Source of the DNA: Onchocerca volvulus
Taxonomy: Eukaryota > Nematoda > Chromadorea > Rhabditida > Onchocercidae
DNA length: 64,000 nt
Direction: 5' to 3'
Assembly (NCBI GenBank): GCA_000499405.2
Contig: HG738137.1
Location: 5,394,001-5,458,000 of the forward strand
Below are positions 53,068 through 64,000 of this stretch, piece by piece (the stretch's first letter is position 1; each line of letters starts with the position of its first letter). The notes beneath the pieces were generated by a model, which made no database searches, was not told where the DNA came from, and worked only from the letters and a program-made list of their open reading frames with translations. The translations under genes were made by a program, and so were the position numbers.

Positions 53068-56000
53068 ATGATTGCGCAGAAGTTGGCACAACTTAACGAA
53101 AGCACCAATCGTTGGCGTTATCAACAATCGCGCGAAGTATCGCTACTGGAAACCCGTGGAATATTGAGTGAGCGAAAAAGTGCGTTATTAGAAAAGCAAG
53201 ATGTTAGTCATCATTTCTGTCCATTTACTGTAATGACTCATTTTGAAATTAAATTAAATTGATCAGTTGAAAAATATTATCGCAATTGGTTTTTCTCTTT
53301 TTCTATCTTTCCGTTCTCTTAGCTGTTATATGATGTAACTCGTTTATGATTGAAAAAAAAAAAAAAAAAAAGAGCATTTTATTCGATAGAATTTGAAAAT
53401 TTTTGGCAACAAAACTTTTTGTTATTACAAAAATAGAACTACCGATTTACAATCATTTTTTTCGTCTGTTGAAGTGAATTCACTTACTGAAATTTCTGAA
53501 TTATTTAATTACTTAACCTGACTTACTAATAATTATGTATCATGAGAACGAATACTAATTTGCTAAATGATTTTTTATGATAACTTTTTTATGACAATGC
53601 ATATATGTGGATTTCTTCCAATTCTTTTGATACAGAATATCTGATAAGAACCAAAATTGGAACATACAAATATTAGTTCATTTTATCCTTGGTTTAAATG
53701 GAGCAAGAAATTGTTATAATCAATGAATATTAATCATTTTAGGACAAAAGCGAAAATTTTTTCTTAAATTTAATGTTTTAATTGCTTTCAAGGTTTTTTA
53801 AAATTTATACTAACATTTCAAGTATTCCTAATGATAATAATAATGACATTTTTTGACTGATCAAAAATGAAGTTTCATTTTTGCTTTAATTTCGAGTTTG
53901 CAAAAACTATACGATCATTCATTTTCTGAATTTTGTTTTATTTTTTTTCAAACATTGTCATCATTTCCATTAATTATTCTGCTTGACTTGATCATTGCAC
54001 TTACATTTCTCTTCCCCACTGATCATAGATGAAACAAGTTGAACTTATTGAAGTTTTGAAAAGACAATTTTATTCTTTCGTTTTCTCTGCAATGGAAAAA
54101 GCATCTCGAATTCTGTGTGTTTAATTTTTCTTCTGAAAAAACTCCAGGAAATGCCTATTTTATTCATCTCTTTGCTGCTATGCTATCTCCTGTCTGTGGG
54201 ATTTTTTTTAATCTGGCCATCTTTTGTCTATTTATTTTTCTCAATTTTCAATAATAACATTTATTCAGTGGATTGTTTCTTCAAAGACAAATCCTTTTTC
54301 ATTATTCTATTTATTATTTTTTTGCCAATTCAGCAATCAGTTTATTCATATTCATCTGTGATCAAATACAATTAACAGAGTAAGTTCTCTATAAGTCAAC
54401 AACAACAGTTTCTCATCAGCACACAGCTTTTTTTACAATTATTCGCCTTTCTGATCAACTATGGAAAGATATGTGCATTTAATATATTCTAATACTGTAT
54501 TTGCTGCTAAAATAAGAGAGAAAAGTACAGGTAAATAACTAGAGGAAAAGGAAATTTCCTTATAGCATTAATTGGTGAAACTTTGTGTATTAGTGTTATT
54601 AAGTGGTCAAGTATTCATTTGACAATTTCCAGAAACTTTGGGGGCTAAATGAAAAGAGAAATTGATGATGCTGTTACATAAAAGTTTCAATTGATTATCT
54701 GATTGTAAGATCTAGTTGCTGCTATGCTCCGTTTACTTTGAAATACTTAGAGGAAATTTTATGAATGATTTAACAAATAGTTTTTTTTTCCACGAAATGA
54801 GCAAATAATGCGAAAATCTTCAAGTACTTCTTTTAGTTAAAAATGAATGTCGATGAATTCCGGTATCAACTAAATTTTAAATTTTGATTTATAATCTCGT
54901 TGGAGAGAATATTCAAAATTGCTTTTAAATGAGATATAACCTTTTGATTTTCGTCGAAAATGACACGACAATTAAGCTTGAGAATAAAGGACAATGAAAG
55001 TTGAGAATAAGGGATAAATTGATCAATAACTTTTAGTTTGTTAGGATAAAAAAGAAATTTATAGCTTGAGTTTTGATAAAGCGCTGTTTTCCATTGCAAA
55101 AAAGGCTTCAGAAAACAATTGTCAGAAAACATCGGATTGATCAGATTTTATTAGATTGATTTGTGATAATTTGGGGACAACACTTACCCTAATGGTACAT
55201 GGAAATAACATGGGATGGTGCATCGACCATTAATAGCGATCAATAAGCAGTTAATCTATTCGTTGTCAACTATTATGCGACAACTTTTTCTCTTATTCCC
55301 TTTATAATAAATTTTGGATTAAATGGACTAAATTGGAAGCTCGAAACATTTCTTGTGATCCTCCAGACTTCAGGACGTTTTTCTAACTGTTAATCAAACA
55401 TCGACGCAGAAATAATGAATAACTTCAATTAATAAATAATCACAATGGTTGAAATAGTTTTAAATGTTTAGATGAAAATTTTAAATGATACAGAAAATTT
55501 AAATATTTCATTTTAATTTTTACAAATAATTCCAGGAATTAATCAAATTAGAATAAGAGGACTTTTAGTTTGTTTAATTAACAAAACATTTTCGTTCGTA
55601 AATTCAATTATGAATTATTTTATGTATTGCGATTCTCTTATTTTTTTCGTAAATATCGATTCGAACAATGTCATCTAAACTGCCACTTGATTGAATTAAA
55701 TTAATTTTGATTGAATAAAATTAATTTATTGGAATTCGATAATATCGATTAATCGTCTTTCTCATAAAGTTCGGTCCAAAAAAATAAAAGTTATTAAAAT
55801 TAAAAAAAATTAACTATAAACCTAAATTAATTGGAAACACATTTCTTCTCTCATTGAATTAGTTTTAATTGAAAAGTTAGATGAATCTGGAGAAACAATA
55901 TCCGTCATCAATTTTTCTCATCAGTTCAAATCATTTTTTGGTTGTTATTGAGATTTTCACTTGAAGAAATTAGAATATAAAATGTATTAAATTACTGAAC

Positions 56001-59000
56001 CATGTTTACCTTTTTTTTTTACTGTCATATCACCTGAAGTAGCAACAAACTAATGAATAAATATTGTGGGATGTAGGATTACTGAAGAAATGAAAAATTA
56101 ATTTTCATAATAGTTAGCGTATTTTTGAAATTTGAAGCAGAGAATTTTTCTTTACATTTGCATAATATGCCGAAAGTATTCATCAATTATGGAAACTTAT
56201 CTGAGTGTAGATGACTTGAAATAAATTTTTATTATATTTATTATGTAAAAATTTATTGGCTTCCAAAAAGTCAAAATATCTTTCTTGTTCATTTTATTAA
56301 ATTTTTAAGCAGTGACTGATTAAGTAAGCATTCTTCTCGCTTTATCACGAAGTTTGTGAGATCTTGTCTTTTATCCTTCAATTGGTAGCATATTTGATTC
56401 ACACGCATGTCGCTTTGCTTAGAAATATCGCATCAGTAATTTTGCTTATAAATCGTTAACATAAGATATTTTTCTTTGGGATACATAATATAACAAAGTT
56501 TATAATGTCATTTTTTCAACGCTTAATTGGAATTTTTTCATTTTTTGTCTTCGTAATTTACATATTTGTTGTGAATAGTGTGGTAGTTGTTCATTTATTT
56601 ACCACGATCGCAATGAACATTGATCTCGAGATTACTCTTGACAGCTACCACGATATCAGCTTGAACCTTTTTACCTTTGGTTGAATGCGGAAAAAGTGAA
56701 ATATCAGCCAAACTTTTACTCCTCGTTTAACTTTAGACTGTCTCATTTGATCATGTGATATGATAGGTATATTCTCAACTCTCAAGACGGTAAGTGCTAA
56801 AGAATAATTTGTTATCTTTCCTTCATCAGCAATCTTGAAATTATTCTTATTCTCTTGTACAGCTTGATAAGTAGTCATGAATCATGGCCTAAATTCTTAA
56901 TAAACTTTTCGGTAAATTCATTAAATCAAAACACATTGATAAATAGGAATTTCTTGTATGAGCACTCTACATTATGACATGTTAGGATTCATATTCTCAT
57001 TTCATTATTAAATTTTTTTTTCCAGGATTTTTGAAATCAAAAAAATTAAATGACATCAATCTCCATTATTGATTTTTTCTTGGGAAACTTTTTAAAATTA
57101 AAAAATGGGATTAAATTTTCCAGTTTGCGGATGATAATGCTATGTTAACTGATAGTGCTGAATTGTCGGAAAAACGGGAGAAGACAGTACTTGAATTACA
57201 AAAGGATGCATTAAAAGAAGTAAGTTTTTATCACAAAAAAATAATTCCTTCTTTCTACTTTTTTCAAATTAGAAAATATTCTAGAAACATTCGCCTCAAA
57301 ATTCAAAATTTAATTCTTTTATAATTTTAGAAAAATTTTTAAAATTCGTCAAAATTAAAAGAGAATAAATTTTTAGTCAACTGAACGATGGCGTGAACGT
57401 ATTAAAAAAGATCCAGATTTGCAATATCTCAGTGGGGTCAGACGTTTGCCGAAAGATTTTCCAGCAAAGCAAATACTTCCAAAAACTAGAACAGTGGATA
57501 TCAGCAAAGGCCTGGATCGTTTTTACTCCTGCACCACATTTATTTCACCGCCATCCAAAGTGTTGCAGATTGATTTGAATGATTTTGAGGATATCATTAC
57601 TACCACTCCAAGGTATTGCTTTCAATATATCTTCAAGTATTTCAGCTAATTAGCTTTTTGTAGATGAAATCTGATTGTTGTAAATAAATTACTAAACGGG
57701 ATTGGAATAGTAAAATGTTGAATCAATAGTCAGAACCTTTTTTGCTAATTACTCATGATGATGAGATTTTTCATCATTTAGCGAATCTTCCAGTCTATTG
57801 CAACTTCGCCTGTTGATTCGGTCATTTCTAATTTGATGAGCCAGAAACATTTCCGCTTTTTTCATTTTCGTTTTTTTAACTTAAAGTGTCTTTCAAAATG
57901 GATCTTCTTATCTTTGCGAGGCATTCGAGCAATATTTCAATAAAATGGAATAAGATCTGATTAGTATGTATGTCACTTTCCATATGCAGTGCACAAATCT
58001 TTTGCAGCAGATATCCATCCAGTGGTTAAAATCTACCCTACTATGACACTACACATTTAATAGTTATTAAACTGTTTATTAATTTTCTATTTGATATCTC
58101 AAGGGGTCATATAATTGAGCAGAATTGTTTCTTTATTTAGTGCATTAATTCTATTCACTTAAATTTTACTTCGATTTCATTTTCTTTCTGATCAACACTC
58201 GCTAGTAAAACTACCGTGATGCAGGTCTTCTGGTCTTAGCTAGAATTTTTAACTCATTCATGTCAAACTTTTTTGACTTTGATACTGCGTAATGGTTATT
58301 ATTCCCTTTGATCATCTCTTTGATTTGCGATGATCACATAGTATTGCTACAAAGGAATGTGAAAAGCAAAGAAGAGTCTCGAATTGAGATTTAAAAATTA
58401 AGTTGAATAAAAAAACACCCAAATCATAATAGAAGGCAATGATTCCGAATAATCATATAGTATTCTGATGCAAAATGTTCATAAAATTAGTGAATAAATG
58501 GAAAAAAAATATGAAACTTAGCCAGTTTTCCAGATTGGTTGTTCCAATTCGAGCCCCAGCACGTGGTCGTGATCATAGCAGACGTAATACTTCACGTCTA
58601 CCGGTGAAACCTTTGATTTGTCAACCAGTTGATGGCGCGTTATCGCATGCTATTAATTATCGGAGGAAAATTGATCAGGAAGAAGATGATGGAATAGGAA
58701 TCTCCAGTAGCGCCAGAAAGGTTCTCTAAACATTTACTTAATTGATGCTACTAATCAGCAAACTTAAAAAGTTGAAAACTTCTGTCAAGCTTTGTTTTTT
58801 TTTTTTTAGGGTCTACAGAGTAAAATAGATTATTCGGCTATAAAGTTGAAAAAAAGAGAGCTGAAGTCACTATATCCAGAACTAATGCTTATACGACTGA
58901 AAGGTTATTTGCTCCTTTATTGTCTAAGTGACAACCAGTATTTTCACTCCGGAAATAAAAAGTTTTTTTTCGATAATTGTAAAAATCCTCATTAATTTTT

Positions 59001-62000
59001 GATAATAGATTCAAACTGAACTTTTGAATGTAAAGGTCAAAGCTGATATTAAATTTTATTTATGATTTTGGTTGCTTAGGATGGTTTGAAATTAGAAATG
59101 TTCTATGCTAGATAGAAATGAGTGAAGTTAGATTGATCAAGCAGATTACGGTTTTCTGGATTTATTTCAAACAGAATTATTTTTAAAAAATGGAATTCAT
59201 TTAGTGAATAAACATTATCATGTTTATTTACTTGTTAAATTTAGTTTTTTTTTTTCATTTATAAATGCATGGTTCAGGTGATAAAAATATCGACGTTCGA
59301 CTGGTAGCACCTAAATACACCTCGGTTCATGCATATGCTGTATTCATTCTAGTTACACCAAAGCAGTTATTCTTGTACCAAGGGAAATATGCAAATTTAC
59401 TGGAGAAAAGTAAAGTAATCTCTTGTTTGATATTTATTTACCAAACAATATTCCGAACTATTTTGAAATAATTTATTAGTAAATTGCTCATCAATACTTC
59501 AATTTTTCTTTTCAGAATCTTTCATTATCCTTAAAAATTTGCAACTCCCTAATGTTTGTTTATTTTATCAGTTTAAAACTATACCTTCTTATTTTCAAAT
59601 GCTCTACGGAATAGTGATAAATTACAAAAATAAAACGATAAAGAAGATAAATAACTTTGAACTGTTTTTTGAAACTGTCGTTTATTTCTTTTTTTTTACA
59701 AATGAAAATCCACCATGCATTTTTTGATTCTCCAGTATAATCAGCGCTTTTTGTATTTGTCTAACAAAAAAATCCTCTTTTTAGAATGCAGCTAATTAAA
59801 TCTCTTTTGTTCAAGGTGCCCTTGCATCCAGTTCTCCGCTGTGTTGCCTGATTATTTGTTTCTTGTTGCTTACAGTTTGAGAAATGAAAAATTTGAAAAT
59901 CTAGGATCAAAATTTTGAACTGTGCAAGTTGAATTAATTCCACAATTTTTGAAATAACAAATATTTTAAAACGAGAATTAAGAATCAGGCTGTATCAGTT
60001 CCTAAAATGATTTTAAAAATTGATTAATCTTATCGAGGTGCATAACTATGTAATTTCAGGCAGCTATAATAATTACAAATATTTGTGAAAAAAACGGCGA
60101 ATTGGGATGTTCTGCGAAGCACTACGAAAATGTTCACGAAGAAAACATCAGTGAATTCTGGCGTTTGCTTGGGATGAATGAAGAAGACTGTAAATTGGTA
60201 CTTGAAGAATACGTTCCAGATGACCTTTTAGCCCTCAATGAACCATTTGAGAATATTGCCGCTGAGATGAATACAATTTATGAAATTGATGAGCATTATG
60301 ACATACAGCGAATTTCATCAGGCCAAATCCTAAAGTTTTCTATGTTGCATCCGGAAAAGGTTAGTTTTTTTTTTTTTTTTTTTTTCAAGAATTTTTCACT
60401 GTTGTACTTCTTTACCATAAGACAAAAAAAAAATATGAATCAATAATATGCGTATTGGTGCAAAAGCTGCAATGTCTACTTTTCAAGAATCTTAATTAAA
60501 TCTAATATATTAAGTCATATGTCCTTCTTGTCCTCCACAACAGAAATGACAACCAATTAATAGTGATTCTGTATTTATTAGCTTGAACTATATTGAAAAT
60601 AACACAATAAATTCAGTAAATCTGTTTAAAAGGATCATTTTCCAAGTTTAGCAAATTTTTAGATTCTCTTTTTGACTGTATTATGCTTGAGATCTTATAT
60701 TCGTTTTCATAAATTAAGAATTTTTCATTTTAGATTTTGATTTTTGATTTTGGCTCTGAAATTTATGTCTGGGTTGGTCGAAACGCTAATCGTGTTAGAA
60801 CACAGCAGGCAGTAGCGTACGGTGAAGCATTGGTAGGTGTATATATATTCGTTACCCTATATTTTTCATAATGATTATAATTGAAACTTTTATTTAGTCA
60901 AATAAAAAAACTTCTTTGGCCAAAAAATCAGACGAATCTCTAAAAAGTATTGAATAATATTTACTGAGTAATACCTACTGAATCTGATTCCCCTGGGATC
61001 ATTCAGCTTCTGATACCAATAGATAAAAGAACTATTAAAGAAGAACATTTAGCGCAACAAGCCTCTAAACGTGGCTTCTGGATTAGATCGAATGGTACTA
61101 GGCGATAATTTCGATGTGACTCGACCAACTTGGTGTCTGCTGATTAAACTAACTCAGGGACTGAATGATTCGCTCTTTCAACACAAATTTCATGACTGGG
61201 AAGTAGTAACTCTTCATATGTACAAAACACCTGCGCATCCGAAAGCCTCCTCGTCTCCAGCTTCAGTACTATGTGAAGAAGAGATTGCATGGAATTTAGG
61301 AAGGTCACGCAAGTTTTTTTTTTTGATTAATTTAATTTTTGCCAGTTATTAGTAATGGAAAAGTCGAGAAATTAAAAATTGAAAATAAAAATTCAAAAAC
61401 TGACCATAATATTTAGAATTGAAAAATGTGTTTTTAGAATAATAAAAATTGTTTGGTCATTTCGCTGGTACTAATTTGCAAGAATTAAAATTTAACTTAT
61501 TGTAGAAATCTTGCATCTCGACCAATGAAAGAGCCAGTCTTAATCCTGGAAGAAAGGGAATTGTACAGAAATTCCAAAAATGTTTTCACTGAGAACGTGC
61601 GGTATTTTATTTTGGAAGATGAAAAGACATTACATGAAATGGATGAATTGTGGATTTTTAGAGATAATCGCTGCTATATTGTTAAATGGGAATATCGAAT
61701 AGAACGGACTGGTAAATTTTGCATTTTCTTTAGAAATTCTTTCTGTACAGGCCTAGTGACCTCACAGACATGCTTTTTTTGATTTGAAAAATTTATCGTA
61801 GTCTGTTGGCAATTTCAGGAGTACGAAAACTGGATGGTACTGAACGTGAGAAAGAAACTGGTCGTCAACGTATTGCATATTTCTATTGGTTAGGTAAGAA
61901 AACCACTAAAAAAGAGCAAGGACTTTGTGCTTTGGCACTTAGAGATTATGACAGGGCACATTTTCCTCACGAAAGGATTGCACAGGTCATTTTTAGCTCT

Positions 62001-63652
62001 TTGATAGACAGACAAGCAATGTTTCTCATCACTGCAATTTATCAATTGTGTCGATGTCACCACATTTTGAACGAAACAGAGCATTTACATGTCAGATATT
62101 AGCAATTTAAAATTTGAGAATGGATCGAAAGAACAAAATGTTTTCAGGGTCAAGAACCACCATTGTTCTTGCGATTATTTGAAGGGTCACTGATTATTTC
62201 TGGTTATGGATCGGGTATTTTCCTTGTTTACGGATCATCAATTCCCAGTGAAGCTCGCATGGAAGAGCAAACTTCTCCCATCATTTATCGTGCTCATGCT
62301 GTATATATTGCACTAAATGACAGGAAAATAACAATAATGGAGGGACTTGGAAGTAGCGAGAATTCAAAGATGGCAGCTAAAAATTTCGCACAGAAAATCA
62401 AAACGCACTATACTGCCTTTGAACAGTTCATTTCAGAACCAGTCATTGATCATTGTTACTTGAATGGAACGAACGACTGTCCTGTGATTGAAGCAGATCA
62501 TTGGATAAAGGTATGTCACACTTCCCTGCTTTTATAGAAATATATGGATAAATATCGCATCATTGATTGTCTCAATTTCTTATATTTATATTCACATGTA
62601 TATATATTATTTTGATTTTATCTTCTCACAAATTCCATACAGCCGCCACGATTATTTCGACTATTTGAAAAAGATGGTGAAGAACTGTTGTCTACAGATT
62701 GCGATCTTTCTCTTCCATTCTCACTTCGACAGGACGTCTTTAGGTTTGTTTTTGATTACTTTCGAACCGTACAAGCTGAGTACAATGAATTTACTAACTA
62801 GCATCGTATAAGAATTCATCGCTCAAATTCTGGCTGAATTACAAGAATTTTTAACCCAAAAAATACAAATCTGTTGCGTCAGCAAAAGTCGTCAAACTTT
62901 TTTACTTTAAAGAGTACGTATACTTGCAGATGAATTTGTTTGATATTTGAATTAAAGGAGATCCATTTTAGTGATACTATTATGGTGGATCAGGGTAACA
63001 GACTGTGGCTTTGGAGTGATAAAACAGTCAGCACGTTTGCACTGCGTGTTGCTAATGCTTACTGGTCTGATCGAAGCGGTCCAAAAACAGTCATTTGCAA
63101 AACGCAAGAACCGGATTCATTCAAAGCACTTTTTGCCAAATGGGATGATTTTGCTGATGAAAGTGATGGAAATGAGCTTATTGCGGTAAAACTTGCGTTT
63201 AATCCTACTTTAGAATTTTTAAAACAAGGAAAAGTGAACAAAACATCGAATGATTCATTATTACACTATGACCCATTTTCTTCTGAAGCAAAGCTGCACT
63301 CAGTAACACAGTGCGTTTTAGATTGCTTGCAATCTTTTATCATTTATCTCATTATCTTCCGTAAATCGAGTTCAGTGTTGATATGCAAAAACTAACTTTT
63401 TATCATTTTTAGCAAAATTCATTACGACGCCAACCAATTGACTTGGACGAATTGTTACGATTACGAACGAAAACTTGGCCTATTGAAAAAGTGACAGCTC
63501 GAGATTTGCCACCTGGTGTTGATCTGAATCGATTAGAACAGTATCTAAATGATGATGACTTTCAGTCAGTGTTTCAGATGGAACGAACAGCTTTTTATGC
63601 ACTTCCACAATGGAAACAAATTGTGCTTCGCAAAAAACATAAGTTATTTTAA
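53068..63652 (+). CDS. viln-1: Villin/supervillin-type gelsolin-repeat protein with villin headpiece
   Basis: This actin-binding protein carries gelsolin-like repeats and a C-terminal villin headpiece; supervillins link actin and myosin II to membranes. Fifteen exons were traced: 53068-53202, 57124-57219, 57377-57612, 58534-58720, 58810-58903, 59278-59414, 60060-60359, 60734-60832, 61053-61303, 61506-61711, 61819-61985, 62148-62510, 62643-62743, 62972-63302 and 63413-63652. They sum to 2,943 bases, an open frame of 980 residues with all phases consistent. Gelsolin-type signatures include VRLVAPKYTSVHAYAVFILV, LFLYQGKYANLLEKSK, FDFGSEIYVWVGRNANRVRT and NRLWLWSD. The headpiece ends YALPQWKQIVLRKKHKLF. 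The repeat 1 style (DVRLV..ANLLEKSK) is closer to supervillin than to villin. Human supervillin has more than 1,000 additional N-terminal disordered residues that are absent here. The start follows TTTTCCCAG by 18 bases. The donor at 61303 has an alternative 12 bases downstream. Confidence 0.93.
53203..57123 (+). other. 3.9 kb first intron of the villin-type gene
   Basis: It lies between two phase 0 exons whose products join as LLEKQD-FADDNAM. Mostly AT-rich. A hydrophobic plus-strand frame at 54115-54375 is low-complexity and unconvincing. A less AT-rich coding-like block on the minus strand at about 56590-56930 is described separately. Confidence 0.7.
56590..56930 (-). pseudogene. Broken coding-like block inside the villin-type intron, family unknown
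   Basis: On the minus strand three frames carry protein-like sequence in order. First EFTEKFIKNLGHDS, then a stretch with NFKIADEGKITNYSLALTVL and VENIPIISHDQMRQSK, then SLADISLFPHSTKGKKVQAD and VKSNLEINVHCDRGK before a stop. Moving from one to the next needs two frame changes, so it reads like a decayed gene. Codons are less AT-rich than the surrounding intron. I do not recognise the family. It could be a relic of a transposon, a bacterial insert or a worm gene, or chance. Confidence 0.35.
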
Positions 63653-63868
63653 TATGTTGCAGATTTATCTAGAAATATTAAGAAATGAAAACATCTACAT
63701 CTAAAAAAGATTGATTAAAAATTCGGAATATTTAACCAATAATAGAATCGAAAAATTTTGACTTATAGTCTTTTCTAAATTAATTTTATTTAAATACTTG
63801 GAAAGAGTAATTTCCTTGAAATTACAAAAGCATGATGTCGATGCATAAACTTTTATTATTTTGTCACT
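63653..63868. other. Convergent intergenic spacer with 3' ends of two genes
   Basis: A 216-base gap between two stop codons on opposite strands. On the minus strand AATAAA occurs about 15 bases past the terminal gene's stop codon (near 63850), a likely polyadenylation signal for that gene. Confidence 0.6.
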
Positions 63869-63964
63869 TTATGCGGTATCTCTTGCAGATGATTTCAGTG
63901 AAGATTTTTCCATGATGCTGACAGCTTGATCTCTTTTGTCTAATGCCATCAATGCTCCCATCAA
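63869..63964 (-). CDS. Last exon of an unidentified gene (runs off the right edge)
   Basis: On the minus strand an acceptor-like ACATAG (with an in-frame stop inside it) is followed by a 31-codon frame starting LMGALMALDKRDQAVSIMEK and ending with TAA. An AATAAA lies shortly downstream. The composition (Ala, Met, Leu, then Lys/Ser-rich) is that of a C-terminal exon. The protein is not recognised. The upstream exons are outside the window, so the gene cannot be named. Confidence 0.5.
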   Translation of the reverse strand: MMGALMALDKRDQAVSIMEKSSLKSSARDTA

Positions 63965-64000
63965 CTATGTCGCATAGTAACAATTACTTTATCAAAATTA

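Noticed and set aside
54115..54375. Hydrophobic plus-strand frame resembling a membrane protein in the villin-type intron
   Set aside because: Phe/Leu/Ile-rich sequence is expected from T-rich DNA; no start context or conserved motif.

Overview
This window is nuclear DNA from a nematode, most likely a filarial worm (family Onchocercidae). The evidence is AT-rich sequence, genes split into many short exons with GT..AG introns, TTTCAG-type acceptors just before most start codons (the pattern left by spliced-leader trans-splicing), orthologs of well-known C. elegans genes, and a fragment of a Wolbachia-type virB11 gene inside a worm intron. Genus and species cannot be fixed from the window.

Layout. 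From 1 to 50.1 kb eight protein genes lie head-to-tail on the minus strand. Read from the left edge they are: tubulin-folding cofactor D (5' part only, runs off the left edge); a LENG1 homolog; a RalGAP alpha (tuberin-like GAP) gene of about 16 kb with a 6.9 kb intron; a single-exon phosphoserine phosphatase; the TOR-complex WD40 protein LST8; Rho-associated kinase (LET-502/ROCK); a short gene holding only the conserved N-terminal region of the INO80 remodeller; and the Bloom-type RecQ helicase (HIM-6/BLM). From 53.1 to 63.65 kb a villin/supervillin-type gelsolin-repeat gene runs on the plus strand, divergent from BLM. The right edge holds the last exon of an unidentified minus-strand gene, convergent with the villin gene.

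How the genes relate. They are mostly conserved housekeeping and cytoskeleton genes: tubulin folding, Rho-kinase and villin for the cytoskeleton; LST8 and RalGAP for TOR and Ral signalling; BLM and the INO80-like gene for chromosome biology. From memory, the C. elegans orthologs of ROCK (let-502), LST8 (mlst-8) and villin/supervillin (viln-1) all carry names from the single cosmid C10H11, so part of this order looks like conserved microsynteny.

Most unusual points. (1) A 54-codon open frame at 42025-42189 (+) reads as an internal piece of bacterial VirB11, a type IV secretion ATPase, within an intron of the INO80-like gene. (2) That gene carries INO80's conserved N-terminal motif and then a stop codon, with no room nearby for the ATPase. 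(3) A less AT-rich unassigned block at 42.9-43.6 kb and a broken coding-like block inside the villin intron (56.6-56.9 kb) may be further decayed inserts. Exon borders were read by eye from reading frame, GT/AG sites and protein similarity. Those given as 'about' may be off by a few bases.
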